Part shown: piece by piece, positions 28,240-37,720 of the stretch
Layout: each line of letters opens with the position of its first letter
Position numbering within the stretch: position 1 is the stretch's first letter
Assembly: GCF_000427445.1 (NCBI RefSeq)
Contig: NZ_KE386496.1
Location: forward strand, 186,001-250,000
DNA: 64,000 bases
Origin: Methylocapsa acidiphila B2
GTDB lineage: Bacteria; Pseudomonadota; Alphaproteobacteria; Rhizobiales; Beijerinckiaceae
Direction of reading: 5' to 3'
The notes under the pieces: generated by a model
Told to the model about the DNA's origin: nothing
The model's database searches: none
What the model saw: only the letters and a program-made list of their open reading frames with translations
Program-made: the position numbers and the translations under genes

Positions 28240-29190
28240 ATGAAAGCAGCGCAATTCAGGCGGTTCGGAGGTCCGGAGGTCCTCGAGATCGTGGATCTTC
28301 CAGATCCACATCCGGGTCCGGGACAGGTCCGGATCGTCGTGCGCGCGGCCGGCATCAATGCGACCGAGTGGAAGCTGCGCAAGGGCCTGTTGAACTTCGG
28401 CGATGGGCTGCCGCAGACGACGGGTCGGGACGTTGCGGGCGTCGTCGACGAGGTCGGGGAAGGCGTCACAGATGTCGTTGTCGGCGACCGGGTATTCGGT
28501 GTCTCCGACGACGGCGCCGGAGCGGCCGAACTGGCGCTTCTGACCCATCGGGCGCCGATCCCGCCATCCCTCGGTTTCGTCGACGCCGCCAGCCTGCCCG
28601 TCGCGCTCGAAACCGCCACGCGCAGCCTGGACCAACTCGGCGTCGGCCCCGGCGTCATCCTGCTCATCAACGGCACCACAGGCGGAATCGGTGGCGTCGC
28701 CGTTCAACTCGCCATCGCCCGCGGCGCGCGCGTGATCGGCGCCGCCGGCGCTGCCAACCAGGACTATCTTCGACTCCTTGGCGCCGAACCGGTGACGTAT
28801 GGCGAAGGCATGGCCGATCGAGTCCGCGCCCTCGCGCCCGATGGCGTCGACGCCGCGCTCGACGTCGCCGGAAGCGGAGTGCTGCCCGAGTTGATCGCTC
28901 TCGCGGGCGGCCCTCAGAACGTGGTGACGCTCGCCGACATCGACGGAGCGAAACAGCACGAGGTGCGCTTCAGCAGCGGGTTTCAAGGCCACGCCTTTCA
29001 CGCGCTTGCTAAAATAGGAGGCCTCATCGAAGCAGGCCGCTTTTGGCTTCCCGTCGAGCGAACCTACCCGCTCGACGAGATCTCGGAAGCGCACCGCGTC
29101 AGTGAGCACGGGCATGTTCGAGGCAGGATAGTGCTGGTGATCCCACCGCTCCGATCCATTTGGCGGACCTGTTCTTGCTGGTTGGACTGA
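28240..29190 (+). CDS. Zinc-independent quinone oxidoreductase, MDR superfamily
   Basis: 316 residues of the medium-chain dehydrogenase/reductase type: an N-terminal GroES-like domain (MKAAQFRRFGGPEVLEIVDL) and a Rossmann domain with the NADPH motif ILLINGTTGGIGGVAVQLAI. It lacks the catalytic and structural zinc ligands, as in quinone oxidoreductases. It ends with LDEISEAHRVSEHGHVRGRIV, typical of the family. The ribosome site AGGAG fits the second of two tandem ATGs (28240). The electron acceptor in the cell is unknown. Confidence 0.85.
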   Translation: MKAAQFRRFGGPEVLEIVDLPDPHPGPGQVRIVVRAAGINATEWKLRKGLLNFGDGLPQTTGRDVAGVVDEVGEGVTDVVVGDRVFGVSDDGAGAAELALLTHRAPIPPSLGFVDAASLPVALETATRSLDQLGVGPGVILLINGTTGGIGGVAVQLAIARGARVIGAAGAANQDYLRLLGAEPVTYGEGMADRVRALAPDGVDAALDVAGSGVLPELIALAGGPQNVVTLADIDGAKQHEVRFSSGFQGHAFHALAKIGGLIEAGRFWLPVERTYPLDEISEAHRVSEHGHVRGRIVLVIPPLRSIWRTCSCWLD

Positions 29191-29300
29191 GACAGACGCC
29201 GCCGAAATCTCTGGCGCCGTGCGGCCAAAGCCGCAGAGCCTCGTCAAGCATGCGGTGGCCGATATGGATTAGGCTTCTTCCATCGGCCATCGTCGGAATC

Positions 29301-29372
29301 CGTCATTCATCTCAAGGCCGGCATGACAGGATCGATCCGCGCGCCAAACGCGCCGCCGCGAGATGAATGACG
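29301..29372. repeat. 72-bp element bounded by a perfect 13-bp inverted repeat
   Basis: CGTCATTCATCTC (29301-29313) is answered by GAGATGAATGACG (29360-29372) with 46 bases between. The inner part is itself GC-rich and partly self-complementary. It lies in the gap between the convergent oxidoreductase and amidase genes. It could be a miniature palindromic repeat element or a large bidirectional terminator. Confidence 0.55.
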
Positions 29373-29398
29373 AGTTGCGATTTCAGACCACAGCAGCC

Positions 29399-30145
29399 CT
29401 ATTTCGGCTGCGCCGCGATCACCTTGCGCAGCGTCGCGATGGTCGAGACATCCGCGATCCCATCGACCAGCTCGGGGCGGAAATGGCGCTGGAAGGCGCT
29501 GACGACCGCATGGGTCTTGCTGCCATAAAGGCCGGTGATGTTCAGCCCATAGCCATAGATCGCGAGCAGGGACTGCAGCCTTTCGACCTCGAGCCCATGC
29601 GCGCCGCGCTCGAGCTTTGGGCCGTCCTCGATCGGGCAGGGGGCGACGTAATGGCCGACGCCGGCCTTGGCCAGGCGCTCCCAGGGAAAATATTCGCCGG
29701 GGTCGATCTTGCGGTCGGGCGCGAGATCGGAATGGCCGAGCACGCGCTGCGGCTTGATCTTGTGGCGCGCGATAATGTCCTGGCAGAGCGCGATCACGAC
29801 CGCGATCTGGGATTCCGGATAGGGCGGCGCGCCGCCGAGATGGCCGGCGTTGGCGATCTCGATCCCGATCGAGACGGTGTTCATGTCGCGGTCGCCGGCC
29901 CAATAGCCGATGCCGGCGTGCCAGGCGCGGCGCGCCTCCGGCACGAGCTGGAACACGCTCCCATCCTCATAGACGAGATAATGCGCCGAAACCTGCGCCT
30001 CGACGTCGCAAAGCCGCCGCAAGGCGGCCTCGCCCGTGGTGATGCCGGTGTAATGAAGGATGATCGAATCCGGCTTCCGGCCGAGGCGTTCGCCGTGGTT
30101 TGGCGAAGGCTCGACCGTCGCGGCGATAGAGGTGTCAGGTTTCAA
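29399..30145 (-). CDS. AmpD-like N-acetylmuramoyl-L-alanine amidase with peptidoglycan-binding domain
   Basis: 248 residues. The amidase_2 domain has the zinc ligands His31 (ILHYTG), the HAGIGYWAGDRDMNTVSIGIE block, and GHSDLAPDRKIDPGEYFPW with the last His and Asp. A C-terminal peptidoglycan-binding domain begins near 185 (EVERLQSLLAIYGYGLNITG). It cleaves the lactyl-amide bond between MurNAc and the stem peptide, probably on recycled anhydro-muropeptides. No signal peptide is visible. It starts at a TTG only 12 bases after the upstream lipoprotein gene; the ribosome site is weak, so translational coupling is likely. Confidence 0.85.
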   Translation of the reverse strand: MKPDTSIAATVEPSPNHGERLGRKPDSIILHYTGITTGEAALRRLCDVEAQVSAHYLVYEDGSVFQLVPEARRAWHAGIGYWAGDRDMNTVSIGIEIANAGHLGGAPPYPESQIAVVIALCQDIIARHKIKPQRVLGHSDLAPDRKIDPGEYFPWERLAKAGVGHYVAPCPIEDGPKLERGAHGLEVERLQSLLAIYGYGLNITGLYGSKTHAVVSAFQRHFRPELVDGIADVSTIATLRKVIAAQPK

Positions 30146-30157
30146 GTGCTCAGAGTT

Positions 30158-30493
30158 TCAGTAACCGTAATAACCCGTGCAGACGGGATTGCCATAGGGG
30201 TCATAGCCCCAGCGCGCGCATCGCGCGGGGGGCGGCGCCGGCGGGGGATAATAGGCCGGCGGGGGCGGCGGCGGAGGCCTGGTGTTCGCGCCGACGATCG
30301 CCCCGGTGGCCGCTCCGAGCGCGCCTCCAGCAAGAGCGGCGCCGACGCCGCCGCCCGTGGCCGCGCCGAGCGCCGCGCCAGTCGCGCCGCCGAGCGCTGC
30401 GCCGCTCGTCGCGCGCTGCTCGGGCGTGTAGCCGCATCCGGCGAGCGCCAGGGACGAGACGACCAGAGCCGCGAAGGGAAGAGATTTGTGCAT
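30158..30493 (-). CDS. Glycine-zipper lipoprotein
   Basis: 111 residues. The signal peptide with lipobox LALAGC gives a lipidated Cys near residue 20. A glycine zipper follows (GAALGGATGAALGAATGGGV and on), then a proline-rich linker and the short C-terminal domain RWGYDPYGNPVCTGYYGY. Such YMGG-like proteins sit in the envelope. The adjacent amidase gene suggests a cell-wall context. The ATG at 30493 is preferred over a nearby in-frame ATG three codons upstream. Confidence 0.75.
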   Translation of the reverse strand: MHKSLPFAALVVSSLALAGCGYTPEQRATSGAALGGATGAALGAATGGGVGAALAGGALGAATGAIVGANTRPPPPPPPAYYPPPAPPPARCARWGYDPYGNPVCTGYYGY

Positions 30494-30684
30494 CAGCGTC
30501 ACCTAAGCGTTTCGGTTCGCTTAACCCCGTCGGCCCAAACACTATAGGCGGGGCGTGAGGTCAAGCCAGAACTCGTTCTTCGGTTGTGAGTTTCAATTGC
30601 AGGGGGCATTTGAAGCACGGCGTTAATTGACAATCGATGAATGGCCGCGATTGACGGCGCCCCGCTTCGCGCCTATTTCCCCAA

Positions 30685-31070
<386 letters not shown>

Positions 31071-31199
31071 TTTTGCCACGAGCCTCCACGAGGCTATCGC
31101 GTTTTCCGGCGTGATTGCGCCCACATGGTGGGGCGCGACGCGCGGGGCGGGAGACCAGCCTCAATAGACTTTCAACGGTTTCGTCGCCATATTGCATCC

Positions 31200-31502
31200 A
31201 TGACCGCCATTCTCTTCGACACGCTTCGCTTATCCCGCACCTTGCGGGATAAGGGCCATTTCTCGGCCGAGCAGGCCGAAGCGCTCGCCGAAGCCTTGGG
31301 CGAGGCGACTCAGGGCGACCTCGCCACGAAAGGCGATTTGCGGGAGACAGAAGCGCATCTGAACGCGAAAATCGAGGCGGTAAAAGCCGATATAGCCGAG
31401 GCGAAGGCCGACATCCTGAAATGGGTCGTCGGCGCCATCGGCTTTCAGACGGTCGTGATTTTGGGCGCTCTCGTCTCGCTGGTCAGAATTTTCGCGAAAT
31501 AG
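31200..31502 (+). CDS. Small coiled-coil membrane protein, CCDC90/DUF1640-like
   Basis: 100 residues starting MTAILFDTLRLSRTLRDKGH. The region 25-70 (FSAEQAEALAEALGEATQGD and following) is heptad-patterned and predicted coiled coil. A C-terminal transmembrane helix (VVGAIGFQTVVILGALVSLV) follows. This is the layout of the DUF1640/CCDC90 group, whose bacterial members are often mobile and multi-copy. Function unknown. The in-frame extension to 30966 lies inside rnpB and is rejected. Confidence 0.7.
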   Translation: MTAILFDTLRLSRTLRDKGHFSAEQAEALAEALGEATQGDLATKGDLRETEAHLNAKIEAVKADIAEAKADILKWVVGAIGFQTVVILGALVSLVRIFAK

Positions 31503-31548
31503 CGAGGCGCGGCCTGCGGCGCAATCAGTCGCGGGACCAGCAAGACCT

Positions 31549-32031
31549 TCAAAACAAGAGCTGGAGGAAGTCCAGCGCCGCCGCATAAATGCCCGGCCAT
31601 TCGCTTTCGCGCGGACCGGCGATATTCAAGGCGCCCGCCTCGAGCCCGGCGATCCAGTCGCGCGCGGTGAAAACCGCGTCGCGAGAGCGAAGGTCGGTCA
31701 CGAGATGCGGCTTTCGGCGGGCGCGGGCGCAGTCGATCGTATATGCCGAGCCCGGGGAGACGGAAATCTCCGATGCGACGATGACCAAGGTTCCGTCGCT
31801 GTCTCGGACATTCCATCGCGTGCGCTGTTTCGGGTCCGCGCTCGGCGTTTGCTTCATGCGCGGATACTTGGCCAATAGGCCCGGCGGGTCCGGGCAATCT
31901 TCGGCCCAGCCGTCTTGCGGGCACCAGCCGAAGTAATCGAGGCCTCGCCTTATGGCAAAGTCCAGGCCGGCTCGGTCGACGCCGCTTTGTCCCCCTGAGA
32001 CGATGCGCGCGAGCCCTCTGGCGACGCCCAT
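31549..32031 (-). CDS. Putative molybdenum carrier-like Rossmann protein
   Basis: 160 residues. LARIVSGGQSGVDRAGLDFA and WCPQDGWAEDCPDPPG at the N-terminus, LVIVASEISVSPGSAYTIDC in the middle and the C-terminal NIAGPRESEWPGIY form the pattern of the 'putative molybdenum carrier' family, related to the YpsA/lysine decarboxylase-like Rossmann fold. The homologous plant-type proteins bind polyoxomolybdate; binding here is untested. AGAGG five bases before the ATG at 32031 makes this start better than the ATG at 32046. Confidence 0.8.
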   Translation of the reverse strand: MGVARGLARIVSGGQSGVDRAGLDFAIRRGLDYFGWCPQDGWAEDCPDPPGLLAKYPRMKQTPSADPKQRTRWNVRDSDGTLVIVASEISVSPGSAYTIDCARARRKPHLVTDLRSRDAVFTARDWIAGLEAGALNIAGPRESEWPGIYAAALDFLQLLF

Positions 32032-32110
32032 TTTGACCTCTTGCATTGACGAATTCGGCGATCTCGCGAAGAACGGTCGCCTTCAGGTCTGAAAGGGCGC
32101 CTAGATCATG

Positions 32111-32140
32111 ATGTTTTTGGATGGAAACATCCAAAAACAT
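32111..32140. terminator. 13-bp hairpin with GAAA loop, TTTTTGGATC family
   Basis: Perfect inverted repeat ATGTTTTTGGATG / CATCCAAAAACAT around a GAAA tetraloop, 80 bases from the start of the molybdenum-carrier-like gene and 320 upstream of rpsA. It is the third copy of this hairpin design in the window, with compensatory changes at the arm ends. Confidence 0.6.
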
Positions 32141-32460
32141 GAAACGTGATCGAGTCTCGAAAATGAGAACGGGATTTTTCGTGAAAAACCGGATTCCACT
32201 TTTTCGCATCCCACTTTTGCGGAAAAGGCGCCGACGGCCCTGCCGTGTATGTTTTCGCCTTCAAACCGGCCTGTCGTCCTTGCCGCCGCGCCCCGCCCTT
32301 GCTAGATAAGGCCCCTTGAGCCCTGCTTCTTCCCGCCGTCCCAGCGCCGGCCCGCTTCATGCGGAGGTCCTGTCGCCAAGTTGACGGACGCCGGCGGAGA
32401 GAAGCGCAACCAACATGAACAGCCGGCGCCGCCCAGATTTTCGGGCAATCAGGAGACCAA

Positions 32461-34227
32461 ATGGCATCACCTTCCAGCTACGCGCCCTCGCGCGACGATT
32501 TCGCGGCGCTTCTCGACGAGAGCTACGGCCAGAACGAGGCCTTTGAAGGCTCGGTCGTCAAAGGCATTGTCGTCGCCATAGAAAAAGACGTCGCGGTCAT
32601 CGATCTCGGCCTGAAGACTGAAGGGCGCGTCGCGCTCAAGGAGTTCCAGGGTCCGGGGCGCGAAGGCAAGCTCAGCGTCGGCGATGAGGTCGAGGTTTAT
32701 CTCGAGCGCATCGAGAACGCCCTCGGCGAGGCCGTCATCTCCCGCGACAAGGCGCGCCGGGAAGAGAGCTGGATCAAGCTTGAGAAGGCCTTCGAGAACC
32801 AGGAGAAGGTCGAAGGGATCATCTTCAACCAGGTCAAGGGCGGCTTCACCGTCGATCTCGACGGCGCCGTGGCCTTTCTCCCGCGCAGCCAGGTCGACAT
32901 TCGCCCGATCCGCGACGTGACGCCTCTCATGCAGGCGCCGCAGCCCTTCCAGATCCTCAAGATGGACCGCAGGCGCGGCAATATCGTCGTCTCGCGCCGC
33001 ACCGTGCTCGAGGAATCCCGCGCCGAGCAGCGCCACGAGATCGTCGCCAACCTCGAGGAAGGTCAGGTGATCGAGGGCATGGTGAAGAACATCACCGATT
33101 ACGGCGCCTTCGTCGATCTCGGCGGCATAGACGGGCTCCTCCATGTCACCGACATCGCCTGGCGGCGCGTCAATCATCCGACCGAGGTCCTGACCATCGG
33201 CCAGACCGTGCGGGTGAAGATCATCAAGATCAATCACGAGACGCACCGCATCTCGCTCGGCATGAAGCAATTGCTCGACGACCCGTGGCAGGGAATCGAG
33301 GCGAAATATCCAGTCAATGCGCGGTTCCGCGGCCGGGTCACGAACATCACCGACTACGGCGCCTTCGTCGAGCTGGAGCCTGGCATCGAAGGCCTGATCC
33401 ACGTCTCGGAAATGTCCTGGACCAAGAAGAACGTGCATCCCGGCAAGATCGTCGCGACGAGCCAGGAAGTCGACGTTCAGGTGCTCGAGGTCGATCCGGT
33501 CAAGCGCCGCATCTCGCTCGGGCTCAAGCAGACCCTCGCCAATCCGTGGGAGGCCTTCGCCGAGAAATATCCGATCGGCTCCGAAGTTTCGGGCGAGGTC
33601 AAGAACAAGACGGAGTTCGGCCTGTTCATCGGCCTCGACGGCGACGTCGACGGCATGGTGCATCTTTCCGACCTCGACTGGAACAAGCCCGGCGAGCAGG
33701 TCATCGAGGACTATAAAAAGGGCGACATCGTCAACGCCAAGGTCCTCGACGTCGACATCGAGAAGGAGCGGATCTCGCTCGGCGTCAAGCAACTCGCCTC
33801 CGATCCTTTCGCGGCGAAGCCGGTCGAAGCCGGCAAGCCCGGCGAGGAAGGCGCAGCCGACCTCAAGAAGGGCTCGGTCGTCACCTGCGAGATTCTCGAG
33901 GTGAAGGAGGGCGGCCTCGAGGTGCAGATCGTCGGCACCGAGTTCAACGCTTTCATCAAGCGCAACGAGCTCGCCCGCGACCGCGCCGACCAGAAGCCGG
34001 AGCGCTTCGCCGTCGGCGAGAAGGTCGACGCCCGGATCACCCAGTTCGATCGCCGCGCGCGCAAGATCGCGGTCTCGATCAAGGCCCTGGAGGTCGCCGA
34101 GGAGAAGGAGGCGATCGCCCAATATGGCTCGGCCGATTCCGGCGCATCGCTCGGCGACATTCTGGGCGCGGCGCTGAAGGCCCGCGAGGAAGGCCCCAAG
34201 AAGGGCAAGGGCGCGGACGAAGAATAA
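32461..34227 (+). CDS. rpsA: 30S ribosomal protein S1
   Basis: Binds mRNA on the small subunit and promotes initiation on structured or leaderless-like messages. The 588-residue protein contains six S1 RNA-binding repeats; the repeats are clear at NITDYGAFVDLGGIDGLLHV, NITDYGAFVELEPGIEGLIH and NKTEFGLFIGLDGDVDGMVH. The C-terminus is short and lysine-rich (KKGKGADEE). AGGAG stands seven bases before the ATG. A strong intrinsic terminator follows. A reverse frame covering the whole gene is a codon-bias shadow. Confidence 0.97.
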   Translation: MASPSSYAPSRDDFAALLDESYGQNEAFEGSVVKGIVVAIEKDVAVIDLGLKTEGRVALKEFQGPGREGKLSVGDEVEVYLERIENALGEAVISRDKARREESWIKLEKAFENQEKVEGIIFNQVKGGFTVDLDGAVAFLPRSQVDIRPIRDVTPLMQAPQPFQILKMDRRRGNIVVSRRTVLEESRAEQRHEIVANLEEGQVIEGMVKNITDYGAFVDLGGIDGLLHVTDIAWRRVNHPTEVLTIGQTVRVKIIKINHETHRISLGMKQLLDDPWQGIEAKYPVNARFRGRVTNITDYGAFVELEPGIEGLIHVSEMSWTKKNVHPGKIVATSQEVDVQVLEVDPVKRRISLGLKQTLANPWEAFAEKYPIGSEVSGEVKNKTEFGLFIGLDGDVDGMVHLSDLDWNKPGEQVIEDYKKGDIVNAKVLDVDIEKERISLGVKQLASDPFAAKPVEAGKPGEEGAADLKKGSVVTCEILEVKEGGLEVQIVGTEFNAFIKRNELARDRADQKPERFAVGEKVDARITQFDRRARKIAVSIKALEVAEEKEAIAQYGSADSGASLGDILGAALKAREEGPKKGKGADEE

Positions 34228-34267
34228 CGCCATCCGGGCTGCGCTTGCGGCTCGACAGAATTCAACG

Positions 34268-34298
34268 CCCGCGCGGCCCCCCGCGCGGGTTTTCTTTT
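34268..34298 (+). terminator. Intrinsic terminator of rpsA
   Basis: Nine-base GC-only stem CCCGCGCGG / CCGCGCGGG with a CCCC loop, immediately followed by TTTTCTTTT. It starts 41 bases after the rpsA stop and ends 22 bases before the next ATG, so the Hsp70-like gene has its own promoter or depends on read-through. Confidence 0.9.
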
Positions 34299-34319
34299 GA
34301 CTGGAAGCAAGGAACGCCC

Positions 34320-35621
34320 ATGCCCGGCAAGGACGCGGCCGCGCCGATCGGCCTCGGCGTCGATTTCGGCACGACGAATAGCGTCGTCGCGCTCGCCTAT
34401 GCCGACGGAAGCGTGGAAAGCCTGGCGTGGCCCTCGGCCTTCGGCCAAACGGACACGTTTCGCACGGCCTTGATGTTCTGGCGCGAGGGCCGCGCCGGAG
34501 TCCGTCACGTCGCCGGTCCGGCCGCGATCGCCCGCGCAATCAATCCGGAGGGCGATCAGCGCTTCATTCAATCGATCAAGACTCATCTCGCGAGCCCCTT
34601 GTTCACGGAGACGCGGCTTTACGGCGAGCGCTTCACCATCGAGCGGCTGGTCGCGACCTTTCTCGCCCGCCTCTTCGATCATGACGCGCTGCGCGCCGGA
34701 ACGCCGCTCGCCGTGGCGGCCGGGCGGCCGGTGGTCTTCGCGGGCGAGCGGCCGGACGAAGCGCTGGCGGTCGAGCGGCTCGCAACCGCATTCGCCGAAG
34801 CCGGCATGAAGAGCGTCGAGTTCGCCTATGAGCCGCTCGGCGCCGCCTATTGGCATGCGCGCAAATCAGCGCGGGAAGAGATCGTGCTCGTCGCCGATTT
34901 CGGCGGCGGCACCAGCGATTTCTCCTTGCTCCGTTTTTCCCGAAATGCAGGCCGGCTCGAGGCGCAGGCGCTCGCCCATGACGGCGTGGGCGTCGCCGGC
35001 GACTCTTTCGACTATCGCCTCATCGACCATGTGGTCTCGCCGCGTCTCGGCAAGGGGACGCTCTATAAGTCTTTTGACAAGCGCCTGCCGATCCCCGCCT
35101 ATTTTCATGCGGCCTTCGCGCAATGGCATCAGCTCTCCTGGCTCAAATCGGCGCAGACCCTGGCCGAGCTGAAAAAGCTCACGGCAAGCGCCGAGGCGCC
35201 TCGGCTGCTGGAGGATTTGACGATTCTGATCGAGCAGGATCTCGGCTTCGAGCTCTACCGCGCGATCGGCGGGCTGAAGGCGAGCCTGTCCGCCGCGCCG
35301 GAGGCGCATTTCACCTTCGCCCGCGAGGGGATCGAGATCGAGGCGGAGGTGACGCGAAAGGATTTCGAGGCATGGATCGCCGATGATCTCGATCGGATCG
35401 CACAGGCGATGGATCGCGCGGTCGAAAAGGCGGGGCTGAATTTCGCCGATGTCGACGCGGTGTTTCTAACTGGCGGGACTTCTTTCGTGCCCGCGGTGCG
35501 GGCGATGTTCTCGGAGCGTTTCGGCGAGTCGCGCCTCCATGTCGGCGACGCCTTTCAATCCGTAGCGTCGGGGCTCGCGTTGATCGCGGCGGATCGGGCG
35601 GGTCTCAGAGCTGGCGCATGA
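34320..35621 (+). CDS. Hsp70-family protein, YegD-like
   Basis: 433 residues with the actin-like ATPase fold of Hsp70: phosphate-1 loop GLGVDFGTTNSVVALAY, phosphate-2 loop VLVADFGGGTSDFSLL, and adenosine loop AVFLTGGTSFVPAVRAMF. The substrate-binding beta-sandwich and lid of DnaK are absent, as in YegD. Its clients are unknown. AAGGAA precedes the ATG at 34320; an earlier in-frame ATG at 34245 lies in the rpsA terminator and is rejected. Confidence 0.85.
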   Translation: MPGKDAAAPIGLGVDFGTTNSVVALAYADGSVESLAWPSAFGQTDTFRTALMFWREGRAGVRHVAGPAAIARAINPEGDQRFIQSIKTHLASPLFTETRLYGERFTIERLVATFLARLFDHDALRAGTPLAVAAGRPVVFAGERPDEALAVERLATAFAEAGMKSVEFAYEPLGAAYWHARKSAREEIVLVADFGGGTSDFSLLRFSRNAGRLEAQALAHDGVGVAGDSFDYRLIDHVVSPRLGKGTLYKSFDKRLPIPAYFHAAFAQWHQLSWLKSAQTLAELKKLTASAEAPRLLEDLTILIEQDLGFELYRAIGGLKASLSAAPEAHFTFAREGIEIEAEVTRKDFEAWIADDLDRIAQAMDRAVEKAGLNFADVDAVFLTGGTSFVPAVRAMFSERFGESRLHVGDAFQSVASGLALIAADRAGLRAGA

Positions 35622-35655
35622 GACGCGCGCCGGCTCGAAGCGAGCGGCAAGAACA

Positions 35656-37119
35656 TTATTCTGAATCGTCCTCGAACAGCATCTCTTCGTCGGGAAGCGC
35701 TGGCGGCAGACTGAGCCGTTCGCGCAGGGCCTTGAATTCCGTCGTCAAAAGCAACGGCTTGGCCATGACCGACGCGAGTTCATTGGCGCGCTTCTGCAAG
35801 GCTGCCGTCTTCTCCGGATTTGCGGCTGCGACATCGTTCTTTTCCGACGGATCCTTGGCGATATTGTAAAGCTCGACGGCGGCCGGCAGCGGCGTGCGCC
35901 AGATCAGTTTCCAGTCGCCTTGCCGGACGCCGGCCCGAAACGGCTCGACATTGTAGATGACCTCGGTGCGCGGCGAGGACTGGCCCTCGGCGATCGCGGC
36001 CCAAACGTCATACCCGTCGAGCGGTTTGTTCTTGCCGAGTTTGCCGCCGGCCAGCTTCACAAGGGTCGGATACATGTCGGTGACGTGGATCATGCCGTCC
36101 ACGGCGCCGCCGGGCTTTATCTTTCCCGGCCAGTTAGCGAGCGATATTACCCGGGTGCCACCCTCGTAGAGAGAGCCTTTTCCATCTCTATAAGGGCCGT
36201 TATCGACGGGAATCTTGATTTTGGACATATCGCCTTCGCCCGCGAACATGGCGTTTCGCGTGCCGCCGTTGTCGCTTTGGAAGATGATCAGCGTGTTGCC
36301 CCGCATCTTCTTCTTGTCGAGAGCCTCGACGACGCGGCCGATCTGGTCGTCCATCGCGGTGATCTGCGCGGCATAGGCGCGGCGGCTCGGATCGGCGATG
36401 CTCGCGTAGCGATCGAGATAGGCCTGCGGCGCCTGATAGGGCGTGTGCGGCGCGTTGAACGCCAGATATAAAAACAACGGCGTCGCGGCGTCATGGGATT
36501 CGATCAGCGCCACTGCGTCGTTTCCGAGCAGCGTCGTCGAATAGCCTGGCTCCTTCACGGACTTATTGTCGCGATACCAATCGACGACGCCGTGCTGCTC
36601 ATGGGTGAAATAATCGATCTCGCCGATGAGCGGCCCGTATTGGTGATCGAATCCGCGTTGACGAGGCCAGTATTTCGGATCGCCGTGGCCGAGGTGCCAT
36701 TTGCCGACGATCGCGGTTTCATAGCCCGCGTCCTTCAGCGCTTGCGGCAGGAGCCATTCATCGGTCGCGAGGCCGTAAGTGTGGGTCGATAAAATGACCG
36801 CCGTCTGCAGTCCGTATCGGAAGGGATAGCGGCCCGTCATCAGCGCCGCGCGGGTCGGCGTGCACATGGGCTGAGCGTAAAACTGTTCGAGGCGCGCGCC
36901 GCCTTTGGCCAGCGCGTCAATATTGGGCGTTTGAATATCTGAGCCGTGATAGCCGACGTCTTTCCAGCCCTGATCGTCGGACAGGATGTAAACGATGTTC
37001 GGCGGCTGGATCCGCTCTGCGGCGAGGTCCTGCTGGGCGATTGCACCGGCCGCCGGAATCGCGGCTGCGATCAACGCCGCCAATGCTCGGGCGATCAAAC
37101 GGTTCAGCGGCAAGCTCAT
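35656..37119 (-). CDS. Secreted type I sulfatase (arylsulfatase family)
   Basis: Hydrolyses sulfate esters in the periplasm or outside the cell. The 487-residue protein starts with a Sec signal peptide (residues 1-28, cut after AIA). NIVYILSDDQGWKDVGYHGS carries the first calcium-binding aspartates. The C-X-P-X-R signature MCTPTRAALMTG follows, in which Cys86 would be converted to formylglycine. FQSDNGGTRNAM provides the distal metal site. The layout is close to arylsulfatase B/N-acetylgalactosamine-sulfatase types. Activation requires a formylglycine-generating enzyme, not seen in the window. GGGAGG precedes the ATG. Confidence 0.9.
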   Translation of the reverse strand: MSLPLNRLIARALAALIAAAIPAAGAIAQQDLAAERIQPPNIVYILSDDQGWKDVGYHGSDIQTPNIDALAKGGARLEQFYAQPMCTPTRAALMTGRYPFRYGLQTAVILSTHTYGLATDEWLLPQALKDAGYETAIVGKWHLGHGDPKYWPRQRGFDHQYGPLIGEIDYFTHEQHGVVDWYRDNKSVKEPGYSTTLLGNDAVALIESHDAATPLFLYLAFNAPHTPYQAPQAYLDRYASIADPSRRAYAAQITAMDDQIGRVVEALDKKKMRGNTLIIFQSDNGGTRNAMFAGEGDMSKIKIPVDNGPYRDGKGSLYEGGTRVISLANWPGKIKPGGAVDGMIHVTDMYPTLVKLAGGKLGKNKPLDGYDVWAAIAEGQSSPRTEVIYNVEPFRAGVRQGDWKLIWRTPLPAAVELYNIAKDPSEKNDVAAANPEKTAALQKRANELASVMAKPLLLTTEFKALRERLSLPPALPDEEMLFEDDSE

Positions 37120-37720
37120 TTCAAAACCTCCCTAAGCTCCAAGCGAATGCTCGAGATGAAAAGCGGCCCATTTTGTGGAGGCGCGACCGAAGCGACATGC
37201 CCGCTTTCACGCCCAGCTTTTTCTATGACCAACGGCGCGTCGACCAATGACAAATTCAGTTCCGCATGTCGAACGCTCGACTTTGCGTCCGACGCACCAA
37301 TAAATGGGCGAAAGCGCGCTGTCGACCCATCGCTCGGGCGCAAAGGTCGTCGGCGCAGGCGACCGAGCTTCGGCTCCGGCTGCGATCCGGGCGACTCCAG
37401 GATAGGGTCGGTCCTCAGAGAGCGATCTTGGAGGTGCATATGGCGCTCTCCTCGCCCCGGCGCCGGAACCGATGCTCATTCCGCTCGCGTGGATCGTGCT
37501 TGAGAAGGAAGAGACCAGTTGAGCCCGATTTCGATTGTTGTGAATCTCGTCCGAAAGCGGGCGCGAGGCTGCGCTGCCTTCCAGATCGAAGCCGTTAGGA
37601 CGTGCGACTCAATCATACGCGGCGGACACACCGCCTTGTGCGCCTTGTCCTCAATTGGAATTCCGCGTGCGGCATGCCACAAGCGATCTCTGTGGTGTTG
37701 GATATTCGGGAGATGACAGG
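37120..37720. other. Divergent intergenic region
   Basis: About 600 bases between the sulfatase gene (minus) and the decarboxylase-like gene (plus). Short frames exist but none has both a ribosome site and a recognisable motif. It must contain both promoters. The length would allow a regulatory protein site, but no strong palindrome was noticed. Confidence 0.5.

Noticed and set aside
28192-29247. A 351-residue reverse frame antisense to the quinone oxidoreductase
   Set aside because: The forward frame has the full MDR fold motifs; the reverse one has none.
29363-30547. A 394-residue forward frame over the amidase and lipoprotein genes
   Set aside because: It has no recognisable domain, whereas both reverse genes show signal peptide, lipobox and zinc-ligand motifs.
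32467-34539. A 690-residue reverse frame antisense to rpsA
   Set aside because: It mirrors the codon bias of rpsA, has no ribosome site or family motif, and rpsA is certain.
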